DNA of 64,000 nt from Oscillospiraceae bacterium (GCA_003526845.1 DPVM01000010.1:186001-250000), one strand, 5' to 3'; counted from the stretch's first letter, positions 8,307 to 17,661 are shown. The notes: a model not told the origin generated them from the letters alone. Numbers and translations: made by a program.

Positions 8307-8771
8307 CTAATTTTCCTCCCTGTTCTTTTCAACGCTTATGCCTCGGGCTTGGAGCTTTTCGCTTTTTTGCTTTAATATTGCAAGCGATTTCACAACTCCG
8401 TCAATTATTGACTGCGGCCTTGCGGCGCAACCCGGCACATATACATCAACTGGAATAACCTTGTCGATTCCGCCCAAAATGTTGTAGCAATCCTTAAATA
8501 CACCACCGCTGCAGGCACAAATTCCGATTGCACAAACAACTTTCGGCTCTGTCATTTGCTCATAAAGCTGTTTTACAACATCCTTGTTTTGCGTGTTCAC
8601 CGAGCCGGTGATAAGCAAAATGTCTGCGTGCTTTGGGTTGCCTGTGTTTATTACGCCGAAGCGTTCAACATCGTAAATCGGGGTGAGACATGCCAAAACC
8701 TCAATGTCGCATCCGTTGCAGGAGGAGCCGTCATAGTGCATTATCCACGGCGATTTCGTTACACCAGCCAT
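8307..8771 (-). CDS. echC: Ech hydrogenase small subunit (NuoB-like)
   Basis: 154 residues. Cysteines expected to hold the proximal [4Fe-4S] cluster are C18 and C21 (S-S-C-N-G-C), one of C85/C87, and C115 (V-P-G-C-A-A-R-P), the NuoB/EchC pattern. It passes electrons from EchF to the nickel site in EchE. Its stop lies one base before echD and its start overlaps the echB stop by one base. Length fits the family. Confidence 0.93.
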   Translation of the reverse strand: MAGVTKSPWIMHYDGSSCNGCDIEVLACLTPIYDVERFGVINTGNPKHADILLITGSVNTQNKDVVKQLYEQMTEPKVVCAIGICACSGGVFKDCYNILGGIDKVIPVDVYVPGCAARPQSIIDGVVKSLAILKQKSEKLQARGISVEKNREEN

Positions 8772-9676
8772 TATTTCATTCCTCCAATCACAACTTCAAG
8801 TATAATCAAATTCAAAGCCCCCAAAACCGCTGTTACAATCCAAGCGCTTTTAAGCATTTGGTCCCATTTAAGCCTTGCGTTTGTGTTGTCTATAAGAATT
8901 TCAATAAAATAGCAAACGGCAAGTGCGATTATTGTGATGATTATGCTTATCGGGCTTACGCTTGTTCCGTTTCCGTGGAGGAAGAACAGTGCCAAAACGC
9001 CGAGGAGAAATACATTTTCATACCAGTGCGAAATTTCAACGATAGCAAACATTTGACCGTTAAATTCGGTAGTCAAGCCCTTAACAAGCTCCTGATGAGC
9101 GTGGTGGCTTGTCGAAAGGTCAAACGGATGTTTTCTGAGTTTGATTGTGAGGATAAACATAAATCCAACAAAAATACCTAACAAATACACAACCGGCGGC
9201 AAATTGTCGCTTATTACGATTTGCGAAACCTTAAAATTACCGGTTACGCAGTAAAGACCGATTACCGTGATTAATACCATCGGCTCGTATGCAAGCATTT
9301 GGATAAGCTCTCTGCCGGCGCCCATAAACGAGTATGGCGAGTGACCGCTTGATGCGGCAATTACAAGAAAGATATTTGCCGTGGTAAGCGTGAAAAATAC
9401 AAGCAGCAAATCGTATCCGCCGAAAAACAGTGCGCCTGTTATTACAACAAAAATCAAAAATGACATAAGGTACAAAATTTGCACGCGATTTATTGTTTTT
9501 GTTTCCTTTTTCAAAAGTTTTTCAACATCCCAAAACGGTTGCAAAACAGACGGTCCGCGTCTGCCCTGCATTCTTGCGGTGATTTTTCTGTCAACGCCTG
9601 CCAAAAGCGCGCCCACAAACGGTGCGGTGATTATGTAAACCAAGGCGGCTATAACAGATTTTACGATATTATCCAT
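8771..9676 (-). CDS. echB: Ech hydrogenase membrane subunit B (NuoH-like)
   Basis: 301 residues with about eight hydrophobic helices. Family marks include G-V-D-R-K-I-T-A-R-M-Q-G-R-R-G-P near residues 27-42, the loop that contacts the quinone/ferredoxin module in NuoH relatives, and the acidic helix end P-F-D-L. It anchors the hydrogenase arm in the membrane and takes part in ion translocation. One-base overlaps tie it to echA before and echC after. Confidence 0.94.
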   Translation of the reverse strand: MDNIVKSVIAALVYIITAPFVGALLAGVDRKITARMQGRRGPSVLQPFWDVEKLLKKETKTINRVQILYLMSFLIFVVITGALFFGGYDLLLVFFTLTTANIFLVIAASSGHSPYSFMGAGRELIQMLAYEPMVLITVIGLYCVTGNFKVSQIVISDNLPPVVYLLGIFVGFMFILTIKLRKHPFDLSTSHHAHQELVKGLTTEFNGQMFAIVEISHWYENVFLLGVLALFFLHGNGTSVSPISIIITIIALAVCYFIEILIDNTNARLKWDQMLKSAWIVTAVLGALNLIILEVVIGGMK

Positions 9677-11679
9677 TAAAAACCACCTCCCACAATAAAG
9701 CTTGCCGCAGTCAGTACGACGAGCAGTGCAATTGATGTGTAAACACTCGGCTTATACATATGCTTTTCGCCAAAAATGTCTGTCATATACCAATTTGTCA
9801 AAAATTCCTTTTTTTCAACGCCGAATGAGTCAACAAATCCAACTTGGTCCGGTAAGCCTGCGCCGTTAAAGTATCTGTGTGCCTTTGGATAAGGCCTTTC
9901 CTTTGCGATTGAGTGGAATATTATTGCCGGAACGGCAAATACAAATACAATCATAATGATTGTGAAAAAAATGTTTTCTTCTGAAAGTGCGGCAATTGCT
10001 CCGCGGTATTTTCCCAAATCCTGAATATACGGCACAACAACCTTGTCCGAAATAATGGGAAACACAAAGCAAACAGCAATCATCAAAACGCTGTGAACAC
10101 TGAGGGAAATCCATTGGTTAAGCGAAATTGTGTTTTTGTGCCTTTTGTCTTTCGGGTTGCTTGCAAGAATTGTTGCAAGCCATTTTGACCAATAAAGCAA
10201 TGTAGTTGCCGAGCCGAAGCAAATGCAAAGTACAAGCAAAACGGAAACGAGCGAAAACAATACATGGCCGCTCTGAAGTCCCGTGTCAACAAATGCTTTG
10301 AGAGCCGCCCATTTTGAAACAAGCATACCGAACGGAGCAAGAAACATTCCCGAAATGCCTATAACAAGCATCCATGTCAATGCCGGATAGCGTCTTACAA
10401 GACCGTGCATTGTTTCTATATCTCTTGAGCCGGTTTGGTGCTCGATTGAACCGACGGTTTGGAATAAAAGCGATTTTGAAACAGCATGAAAAATTACGAG
10501 AAATACAGCCGCCCATATTGTTTCGGCTGTGCCGATACCTGCACAGGCGGTGATAAGACCGAGGTTTGAAAGCGTTGAATAAGCCAAAACTTTTTTGCCG
10601 TCTGATACGGTGATTGCAAGCATTGACATTGCAAGAAATGTCAAACCGCCGATAAGTGCAATCATGTATCCCGAAAGCTGATCGCTCATAAGCGGAGCAA
10701 TTCTGATTAAAAGATATACGCCTGCCTTAACCATTGTTGCGCTGTGCAGCAATGCCGATGACGGAGTGGGCGCAACCATTGCGCCGAGCAGCCAACGTGA
10801 AAACGGAAGTTGTGCGCTTTTTGTGAGAGCGGCAAACGCAAAGCAGATAACGGGCATAATAACAACTTTGCCGTTGCAAAGCAAAAGCGTTTGCAAATCC
10901 GAAACGCCGAATTTGATACCTGCCCAAACGATGCCGATTGAAATTCCGCATCCGCCCAAAAGGTTCATCCAAAGCGCACGAAAGCAGTTTGTGATTGCCT
11001 CTGCCGTTTTTGTGTATCCGATAAGAAGAAAAGAGCAAACGCTTGTTATTTCCCAGAAGAAATACATCCAAGACAGTGCGTTTGACAACACAAGACCGAA
11101 CATTGCGCCGATGAAGACATACATTATCGCAAAGAAGAAGCGCCTTCTGTCCTTAACATCGGTGTGGTGATTGTGATAATCGCTCATATATCCGCAGGCG
11201 TAAACCGTGATAAGCGTGCCCACAATTGCTATGATAAGCACCATTATTACAGTCAGTCTGTCAATATAAAATCCCGGCAGGTTTGACACTGCCTCTTTAC
11301 CGCTTGCAAACTCATACCAGAATACAAGTCCTGTTTGTAAAACAGACAGCACCGCACAGTAGTATTTTTTGTACTTGATGCTTAAAACCGTTATCAAAAC
11401 AACAAGAAATATTTCGCCGGCGCCGATAAACGATGTCATAAAAGCATCAAAATTCATCCCGAAAATTGACGGCAGATTTGTAAAGCCGTTTATTTCGTGG
11501 TTTGCCAAAATACTGCTGTTGTATGTAAAATATTCAACAACAAAAATAATCGCCGCTGCAATTATAATTGCCGACGACGCGTAGGTCACCGCTTTTCGAA
11601 CACGGTTGCTTTTGAACAATGCCAAAATCATTGCGCTCAGAAACGGAAAAGCGATTAGGAAAATCACTGTGCTTTCCAT
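9676..11679 (-). CDS. echA: Ech hydrogenase antiporter-like subunit A (NuoL-like)
   Basis: 667 residues, largely transmembrane, with the proton_antipo domain in the first ~430 residues. Typical elements are seen: W-x-F-F-W-E-I-T-S with its conserved Glu in a helix, and S-A-Q-L-P-F-S-R-W-L-L-G-A-M with P-T-P-S-S-A-L-L-H-S following, which carry key Lys and His residues of Mrp/NuoL channels. It moves H+ or Na+ when ferredoxin is oxidised. First gene of the ech-hyp operon; the start ATG at 11679 has a weak GATGG context with AAATTTAAG before it. A promoter lies about 75 bases upstream. Confidence 0.95.
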   Translation of the reverse strand: MESTVIFLIAFPFLSAMILALFKSNRVRKAVTYASSAIIIAAAIIFVVEYFTYNSSILANHEINGFTNLPSIFGMNFDAFMTSFIGAGEIFLVVLITVLSIKYKKYYCAVLSVLQTGLVFWYEFASGKEAVSNLPGFYIDRLTVIMVLIIAIVGTLITVYACGYMSDYHNHHTDVKDRRRFFFAIMYVFIGAMFGLVLSNALSWMYFFWEITSVCSFLLIGYTKTAEAITNCFRALWMNLLGGCGISIGIVWAGIKFGVSDLQTLLLCNGKVVIMPVICFAFAALTKSAQLPFSRWLLGAMVAPTPSSALLHSATMVKAGVYLLIRIAPLMSDQLSGYMIALIGGLTFLAMSMLAITVSDGKKVLAYSTLSNLGLITACAGIGTAETIWAAVFLVIFHAVSKSLLFQTVGSIEHQTGSRDIETMHGLVRRYPALTWMLVIGISGMFLAPFGMLVSKWAALKAFVDTGLQSGHVLFSLVSVLLVLCICFGSATTLLYWSKWLATILASNPKDKRHKNTISLNQWISLSVHSVLMIAVCFVFPIISDKVVVPYIQDLGKYRGAIAALSEENIFFTIIMIVFVFAVPAIIFHSIAKERPYPKAHRYFNGAGLPDQVGFVDSFGVEKKEFLTNWYMTDIFGEKHMYKPSVYTSIALLVVLTAASFIVGGGF

Positions 11680-11753
11680 CTTAAATTTTACCCCTTTTAT
11701 GCCGAATACATATCTTCACCGTAAAACTCGGCACATGTATTTTTACAATGATA

Positions 11754-11782
11754 ATTTTATCACAAGCTCATACAAAAAACAA
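11754..11782 (-). promoter_or_regulatory. promoter of the ech-hyp operon
   Basis: Minus strand: -35 TTGTTT (11777-11782), 17-base spacer, -10 TAAAAT (11754-11759) with an extended TGA just before it. An 11-bp dyad ACAATAATTGT overlaps the -35 box. Confidence 0.6.
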
Positions 11783-11794
11783 TAATTGTCATCG

Positions 11795-11809
11795 TATAAC
11801 AATGTTATA
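11795..11809. promoter_or_regulatory. 7-1-7 inverted repeat, candidate operator
   Basis: TATAACAATGTTATA is a perfect dyad of two 7-base arms around one base. It lies 12 bases upstream of the ech -35 box and 40 bases upstream of the divergent deacetylase -35 box. The 7-1-7 plan matches boxes of Fur-family metal or peroxide regulators, but the bases do not match a box I know exactly. Confidence 0.4.
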
Positions 11810-11848
11810 AATTAAATGCTTAAAAATTATTAAATAAAAAAATAAATG

Positions 11849-11877
11849 TTGAAAAAATGATATAAGAGATATATAAT
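11849..11877 (+). promoter_or_regulatory. promoter of the polysaccharide deacetylase gene
   Basis: -35 TTGAAA (11849-11854), 17-base spacer, -10 TATAAT (11872-11877). Transcription would start near 11884, which excludes the upstream TTG as a start codon and supports the ATG at 11909. Confidence 0.75.
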
Positions 11878-11908
11878 AGCCTTGAATTATGGGGAAAGAA
11901 GTGATTTT

Positions 11909-13285
11909 ATGCCAAAAAATGACAACAAAAACGGTTTTTCAGCTTTTCTGAGTCTTTTCAACGGTACTAAGCCGCTGTCAGGCGAAGCAAAGCGCGGCCT
12001 TATTTGTTTTATAGTTTTGATTTTTACATTGATATTTACTGTCTGCGCAACAGCCATGCAGTCAAGAACAGCAGGCAGTGTTGAGGGACTAAAAGCATCT
12101 ACTGCGGGCGATACATCCGTGTCATTAACTTGGGACAAGACAAAGGCAAGTAAGGGCTATTGTGTTTACGCCTCAAAGGACGGCAAAAAATACAATCTTG
12201 CTGCCACTGTTTCGGGAAAAAAGAATACTTCTGTAAAGGTTGAAAAGCTTGCACAGGGTACAAAATACAGTTTTTATGTCACAGCGTTTAATGCAAAGGA
12301 AAGACAAGGCGAAAAATCAGCCGTTGTGTCGGCATACACCGCTCCGCAGACAGTGACGCTTTCAAGCGTTATCTCAAATGATAAGGGAGTTTTAACCGCC
12401 GAGTGGAGTGAATGTCCAAAGGCAAGCGGTTATGAATTGCAGTATGCCGAGGGCGCAAAGGGTGATTTTTCAAAAGCTAAAAGCGTTGACGCATCGGGAA
12501 AATCAACAACTGCCAAAATTGTTGAAAAGCTCAAGGAAAAGACTGATTATTCGGTCAGAGTAAGAGCGTATATCAAGGATGGTCAAACTCTTGTAAACGG
12601 TGCTTGGAGCGCAGTTAAAACAGTCAAAATTTCCGACACGCTTGTTATCAATAAATCAAAGCCGATGATTGCGCTCACATTTGATGACGGACCGGGCTAT
12701 AACGACGCGTCGGACAGAATTCTTGATGTTTTGGAAAAATACAATGCGCGCGCAACATTCTTTATGGTTGGCAAAAATGCAGCCGATCATCCCAACAATG
12801 TTAAACGCAAAATTAAGCTTAAATGCGAACTTGGCAACCACACCTACAACCACAATCACTACGGCAAAAATGTAACCGCAAACGATATTAAGGATGCGTC
12901 CGATGCAATTTATAAGGCTTGCGGTCAGTATCCGACGGCATTCCGTTCACCGGGCGGAAACACAACCGACACAATCAGAAACGAGTGCAAAAAGGAAAAT
13001 ATGGCGCTTTATTATTGGTCAGTCGATACCGAGGATTGGAAGAGCAGAAATGCCGACAAGGTTTACAACGCCGTTATGAAAAATGTTAAGGACGGCGATA
13101 TTATCCTTATGCACGAGATTTATTCGTCAACTGCCGATGCGGTTGAGCGCATAGTGCCGGAGCTTATCAAAAAAGGCTATCAGCTTGTGACTTGCGAGGA
13201 ACTTATTCAGGCAAAAACAGGTGCCAAGCCGAAATCCGGCGAGCAATATGTCGATGCAAAAACAATCAACAACAAAACTTCATAA
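11909..13285 (+). CDS. membrane-anchored polysaccharide deacetylase with Fn3 domains
   Basis: 458 residues. A short basic N-terminus and one hydrophobic helix (residues ~30-49) anchor it with the bulk outside. Two fibronectin-III-like domains follow (about 57-145 and 150-245), then a NodB-homology domain of carbohydrate esterase family 4. All five CE4 motifs are present: T-F-D-D-G-P, H-T-Y-N-H, R-S-P-G-G, D-T-E-D-W and L-M-H, so zinc binding and catalysis should be intact. Such enzymes remove acetyl groups from peptidoglycan GlcNAc (lysozyme resistance) or other beta-1,4 glycans. Monocistronic: own promoter and terminator. Substrate not proven by sequence. Confidence 0.93.
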   Translation: MPKNDNKNGFSAFLSLFNGTKPLSGEAKRGLICFIVLIFTLIFTVCATAMQSRTAGSVEGLKASTAGDTSVSLTWDKTKASKGYCVYASKDGKKYNLAATVSGKKNTSVKVEKLAQGTKYSFYVTAFNAKERQGEKSAVVSAYTAPQTVTLSSVISNDKGVLTAEWSECPKASGYELQYAEGAKGDFSKAKSVDASGKSTTAKIVEKLKEKTDYSVRVRAYIKDGQTLVNGAWSAVKTVKISDTLVINKSKPMIALTFDDGPGYNDASDRILDVLEKYNARATFFMVGKNAADHPNNVKRKIKLKCELGNHTYNHNHYGKNVTANDIKDASDAIYKACGQYPTAFRSPGGNTTDTIRNECKKENMALYYWSVDTEDWKSRNADKVYNAVMKNVKDGDIILMHEIYSSTADAVERIVPELIKKGYQLVTCEELIQAKTGAKPKSGEQYVDAKTINNKTS

Positions 13286-13300
13286 AATGAGATTAAACGG

Positions 13301-13338
13301 TCCCTGCGCATATTGTTTGCGCGGGGATTTTGTTTGTT
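13301..13338 (+). terminator. Rho-independent terminator after the deacetylase
   Basis: Ten-base stem 13301-13310 with 13318-13327 (one G-T pair), 7-base loop, then a T-rich run. Confidence 0.8.
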
Positions 13339-13352
13339 TTTTATATTTTTTA

Positions 13353-13381
13353 TTGAAAAGCTTTTCAAATTATGGTAAAAT
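13353..13381 (+). promoter_or_regulatory. promoter of the M28 peptidase gene, overlapped by a palindrome
   Basis: -35 TTGAAA (13353-13358), 17-base spacer, -10 TAAAAT (13376-13381). The perfect 16-bp palindrome TTGAAAAGCTTTTCAA (13353-13368) covers the -35 box, a position where a bound repressor would block RNA polymerase. Confidence 0.6.
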
Positions 13382-13414
13382 CTTCTTATTGAATTTTTTA
13401 GGAGGAGTTTTGTT

Positions 13415-14671
13415 ATGGATCTTAAAAAGATTATTGACAAAAGGGCTGATGCCGCGCAGTATATGATTGACGAAATCACTCATATCTGCAAAGATTTTGA
13501 AAAAAGAGACCCCGGCTCAAAGGGCGAACTTCAGGCATGTGAATATATGGCTGATGTTTTGAAAAATGATTGCGGCTGCGAAACTGCAGAGGTTGAATCG
13601 TTTAAGGAAAATCCGGGCTCGTTTTTCGGTTGGATTTATTTTACAATCTCGTTTGTACTTGCGGCTGTCGCATTGTTTTTTGTTTTCCCGCTTGCATCCG
13701 TTATTCTTATTGTTGCCGGCTTGCTTATCGCATTTATGGAGTTTGGTGTGTATAAAAAGTTTGTTGACCGCTTTTTCCCCGAAAAAACAGGTCACAATGT
13801 AACAGCAATCAAAAAATGCTCCGGCGAATGTAAAAGAAGAATTATGTTTAACGGTCACCCTGACGCTGCTTGGGAATGGCCGGTTAACTACGCTCTCGGC
13901 GGTGTAGGTTTTGAGGGCCACGCAATTATTTGCGGCGTCGGTGCTATTTATTATATCGTTGTTTCAATCATTTATATGACACACTACGGTTTGAGCGGCG
14001 TTGCTTTCAACTCCGCTGTTACAGTCGGCGACGCTTGGATTGTCAAAGCCGCTTTGTTCGGTCTTATCTTTGTTCCGTTCCTTATCGGTCTTTATTGGAT
14101 GTGGAACGAAAAGAGAGTTGTTGACGGCGCAAACGATAACCTCACCGGTTGCTATATGGGTATCGCAATCCTTAAGGCACTCAAGGACGAGGGCATCGAG
14201 CTTGAAAATACAGAGGTCGGCGTTATTCTCACCGGTTCCGAGGAGGCAGGCTTGCGCGGCTCCAAGGCTTGGTGTGAGGCTCATCAGGGCGAATTTCAGG
14301 ATGTTCCGACATTCATCGTTTCATACGATACTATCCACGACCCTAAATATCTCATGGTAAACTACCGCGACCTTAACGGCACCGTTGCCGTTGATAAGGA
14401 TGTTTCAGACTTGTTCCTTGAGGCGGCTCAGGAGATTGACATTCCGATTAAAAAGGGTTGGGTGCCTCCGCTTGGCGGCGCAACGGACTCTGCCGCTTTT
14501 GCACAGGCAGGTTTCAGGGCAACCGGCATTACGGGACTTAACCACAAGCTTGAAGATTATTATCACACAAGACGCGATACATATGACAATATGAATGCAG
14601 AGGGTCTCGCAAACTGCTTTGCCGCATCTGTTAAAACACTCGAAAAGTTTGACAACGGCGAAAAGCAATAA
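13415..14671 (+). CDS. M28-family metallopeptidase with inserted transmembrane helices
   Basis: 418 residues, no family name I can fix. Peptidase M28-type metal motifs are in order: H-P-D near residue 148, N-D (V-D-G-A-N-D-N) near 240, T-G-S-E-E with the catalytic Glu near 270, S-Y-D near 302, and N-H-K-L-E-D near 376. Between the start and the first motif are two hydrophobic helices (~67-112), and two more lie between H-P-D and N-D, so the catalytic domain is split by membrane segments. AGGAGG precedes the ATG. Probable aminopeptidase; an inactive or other hydrolase role is possible. Confidence 0.8.
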   Translation: MDLKKIIDKRADAAQYMIDEITHICKDFEKRDPGSKGELQACEYMADVLKNDCGCETAEVESFKENPGSFFGWIYFTISFVLAAVALFFVFPLASVILIVAGLLIAFMEFGVYKKFVDRFFPEKTGHNVTAIKKCSGECKRRIMFNGHPDAAWEWPVNYALGGVGFEGHAIICGVGAIYYIVVSIIYMTHYGLSGVAFNSAVTVGDAWIVKAALFGLIFVPFLIGLYWMWNEKRVVDGANDNLTGCYMGIAILKALKDEGIELENTEVGVILTGSEEAGLRGSKAWCEAHQGEFQDVPTFIVSYDTIHDPKYLMVNYRDLNGTVAVDKDVSDLFLEAAQEIDIPIKKGWVPPLGGATDSAAFAQAGFRATGITGLNHKLEDYYHTRRDTYDNMNAEGLANCFAASVKTLEKFDNGEKQ

Positions 14672-14686
14672 TCACAATAAAAATCA

Positions 14687-14718
14687 ATCCCCCGAAACTT
14701 GTGTTTCGGGGGATTTTT
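14687..14718 (+). terminator. Rho-independent terminator after the M28 peptidase
   Basis: Perfect 12-bp stem (14687-14698 with 14703-14714), TTGT loop, T-tract following. Ends the plus-strand unit before the convergent glycosyltransferase gene. Confidence 0.9.
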
Positions 14719-14746
14719 GCGTGCTTTCGCAGATTGAATTATTTAA

Positions 14747-17515
14747 TTATCTTGAAAAAAGTCGTTTGAAAAATGACGGCTTTTTCTTTTCGGTTTGCGG
14801 CTTTTCGTTGTTCTTGTCATCTGCCAAAATAGCGTCAAGCACACGCTTTGAGTTGTTTTTGTCGATGTTTACAAAGAAATTTTCAACTCTGTCGATATAT
14901 TTGTTTTGACAATCGTTGTCAATAAGCTCGATAAGCTCGTTTACTGCGCTGTCCAAATCATAGCAAACCGGACCGAAACCGTCTGTTTCGTATTCAAAAA
15001 ATCCCTTGTCATATGTTTGCGTTTCGTAAAATTCCTCTTTATCAAACTGAGTGTAAACGATTGGCTTTTTAAGATACGCAAAGTCAAATGCAATCGTCGA
15101 ATAGTCTGTTACCATTGCTGCAGATTCTGCAAATACCTTGTTGTAATCGATAAAGCCGTGATTAATATCAAAAACATCGTTTTTCTCAAAATCAACATAC
15201 TGTTTCATGAATATAGGGTGCAGACAGAAAAGCCCCTTATAGCCCTTTTCACGCATTTTTGCAAGCAAGCGTTCATCGTTGATAAGACTGTTGTAGAATT
15301 TGAAATAATCGGTTTCAACAAACCCGTCAAAATAAACGCTTGATGTTTTGTCATCATATGCACCCTTTATGCTCTTTCTCCATGATGGAAGAATAAGCAG
15401 TTGCTTTTTCTTATCCTCATAAAGTGCGTCAAAACGGGGAAGTCCGGTAATTACACATTGGTCGGCTGTCATATTGTATCTGCCGTCAATAATTGCTTGG
15501 CGTTCTTTTACTCCTGTATTAAAGAAAATTTTAATATTTTTGTTGTAATGATTAAGCCATGCCGAGCAGTCGCCGCAGTTAACACCGTGATTCATAAAAT
15601 AAAAATCAAAGTGATACATATCGACAAAATATTTTCTGTCGTCCTCAAAGGCATTTATTGTAAATTCGCCTGCGCTTGAAGAAATGATTTTATCCGCAAG
15701 AAGAAAATAATATTTAAAATCTGTATCTTCAAAATACAACACTTCGCCTATTGATTCAAGGCGTGATTTTACATCGTCGCCGGCTTCTTTTCCGATTGTG
15801 AAAATCGGTCTTACGCCGCTCGGTGTGTTTTCGCAAATGTATTTAAAAAATACTTCGCCGCTGTCGCCTGCATTGTCGATTCTGTCTGATATAAGCCAAA
15901 CACTGCCGTATTTTTCCTGCTTTTTCTTGAATTTTGGGAAGTTTGCTCTGATTTCGGCAAGGTCGTCTCTGTCAATTTCTTTAAGATAATTAACGCACGC
16001 CTTTTCAGCGTTTTGAATATATGCGTTGAGATTTTTGGGTGCCGAAATTTTGATTGCCCTTCTCATACATCTTACAACATAATTTCCGTAAACCTTATAT
16101 GAAGGTTTAAACAAATTTTTTGTTGAAATAAATTTGCTGTAAGTCATGGAAACGGAAGTTTCGTTATCACCGTATGAAATATACGGTCTGAAACATATTT
16201 CTTTTTCTTTTATATTTTCAAGGCTGAATTCACATTTACAGAGATAGTAATAACTTGCGCGATTGAATTTTGCAACAACATTGTTCGGGTCGTAAGGTAC
16301 CAATTGCGGCGTTACTTCTTGTTTTCCGAAACGAAGTTTAAATTTAACATCGCCGCTTTTTTTACATCTGAACAGCCACTGCGCAATAAAAACATCCACA
16401 AAAAGTTTGTCGCCCTTTACATCAAGTGCGGCAATTTTGCAAACTCCGCCTTTTTGTGTCGGCAAAACAAGCGACCACATATCTTTGTATTTCAAAGTGC
16501 CTGTTTCAGCATCAAAATCTATCATATCAAATAACGATTTGCCGTATTTGATTTCAAAAGCGGCATTTCGCTTATACATTGTTTTGTGCTTTGGATTGTT
16601 GAGCAAAATGTAATCGTCGATTTTATCAAGCAACATTTTAACTCTTTCAATATATTCTTTTTGTTCTTGTTCGTTTAACACTTCAAGATAGTGGTCGTGT
16701 CCGATTCTCCAATAAAGGTCATACGATACCATAGCCTGAACATACGGAATTACCTTGCCGTAGAGTTCTGCACAATAGCGCATAAGTTCCATATGGTAAT
16801 AAACTATCGAGTTTATATAAAACGATTTGTCAAAAATTTGGTTGTTTACCGCAGAATCTCCGAGATTGCGGCGCCTGTAAAGATAAAGTGCCTCGCAAAT
16901 AATGCCAACTTTTTTCTTTTTCAAAATTATTTTATTGATAAAAGTTGAATCTTCGCCGAATTTTAATTTGCCGTCAAATCTAATGTCGCCGAGTGCGTCG
17001 CTTTTAATAATTGTTGTTGCGGCGGTTGACTGAACGGAAAACCATTCCTCTTTGTCCTCAAGGTCGGCTATTCTTGTGCCGTTTTTGAATTTGTAATCAA
17101 GCGAATGATAGTCGTCTTTTGCCTCAAAAAATTGAATCCTTGCCTCAAGAACATCAATCTCGTCATAATGTTCCTCAAAAAAGTTATAAGCGTTTTCAAA
17201 TGAAGAAAGTTCCCATTTATCGTCGGAATCAAGAAAGGTAACATACTTGGCATCTACATATTGAAATGCCTCGTTTCTTGCGGCAGAAACTCCGCCGTTC
17301 TCCTTTTCAACATAAACAATGTTTTCGGGGTATAATGTCTTGTATTTTTTGCAAATTTCGCCGCTGTTGTCCGGCGAGCCGTCGTTCACCAATATCAGTT
17401 GAATGTTTTTTTCAAATCCGATGGTTTGATTTACTATCGAAAGAATTGCCTCCTCAAGGTATTTTTCAACATTGTAAACGGGAATTACTACCGAAAACAA
17501 AAATTTTTTTGACAT
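14747..17515 (-). CDS. GT2 glycosyltransferase fused to CDP-glycerol glycerophosphotransferase
   Basis: 922 residues with two catalytic regions. Residues 1-~240 are a GT-A family 2 domain (V-V-I-P-V-Y-N-V, V-N-D-G-S-P-D-N-S, D-S-D-D). A middle region of ~250 residues is unassigned. From about residue 540 the protein matches CDP-glycerol:poly(glycerophosphate) glycerophosphotransferases (TagB/TagF type), with N-H-G-V, L-P-R-F-D-A-L, L-P-S-W-R, H-P and V-T-D-Y-S-T-I-A-F-D. It could both add a sugar and add glycerol- or ribitol-phosphate during teichoic-acid-like polymer synthesis at the inner membrane face. It ends in a basic tail. Monocistronic, 11-13 kb from the capsule operon. Confidence 0.9.
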   Translation of the reverse strand: MSKKFLFSVVIPVYNVEKYLEEAILSIVNQTIGFEKNIQLILVNDGSPDNSGEICKKYKTLYPENIVYVEKENGGVSAARNEAFQYVDAKYVTFLDSDDKWELSSFENAYNFFEEHYDEIDVLEARIQFFEAKDDYHSLDYKFKNGTRIADLEDKEEWFSVQSTAATTIIKSDALGDIRFDGKLKFGEDSTFINKIILKKKKVGIICEALYLYRRRNLGDSAVNNQIFDKSFYINSIVYYHMELMRYCAELYGKVIPYVQAMVSYDLYWRIGHDHYLEVLNEQEQKEYIERVKMLLDKIDDYILLNNPKHKTMYKRNAAFEIKYGKSLFDMIDFDAETGTLKYKDMWSLVLPTQKGGVCKIAALDVKGDKLFVDVFIAQWLFRCKKSGDVKFKLRFGKQEVTPQLVPYDPNNVVAKFNRASYYYLCKCEFSLENIKEKEICFRPYISYGDNETSVSMTYSKFISTKNLFKPSYKVYGNYVVRCMRRAIKISAPKNLNAYIQNAEKACVNYLKEIDRDDLAEIRANFPKFKKKQEKYGSVWLISDRIDNAGDSGEVFFKYICENTPSGVRPIFTIGKEAGDDVKSRLESIGEVLYFEDTDFKYYFLLADKIISSSAGEFTINAFEDDRKYFVDMYHFDFYFMNHGVNCGDCSAWLNHYNKNIKIFFNTGVKERQAIIDGRYNMTADQCVITGLPRFDALYEDKKKQLLILPSWRKSIKGAYDDKTSSVYFDGFVETDYFKFYNSLINDERLLAKMREKGYKGLFCLHPIFMKQYVDFEKNDVFDINHGFIDYNKVFAESAAMVTDYSTIAFDFAYLKKPIVYTQFDKEEFYETQTYDKGFFEYETDGFGPVCYDLDSAVNELIELIDNDCQNKYIDRVENFFVNIDKNNSKRVLDAILADDKNNEKPQTEKKKPSFFKRLFSR

Positions 17516-17623
17516 TTTTCTGTCTTCTCCTTTTTTGCATAAATCTGCATATAATTATGTTCTTATTTATGATAACATATAAAATATGCCTTTTCAACAA
17601 AACTTTTGAGTTATATGATAAAA

Positions 17624-17652
17624 CCACCGGAAAATCCGAGGCTTTCCGGTGG
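17624..17652 (-). terminator. Rho-independent terminator after the metallophosphoesterase
   Basis: Ten-base perfect stem (17624-17633 with 17643-17652); on the minus strand it is followed by TTTTAT. Confidence 0.78.
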
Positions 17653-17661
17653 CTTGTTGCA

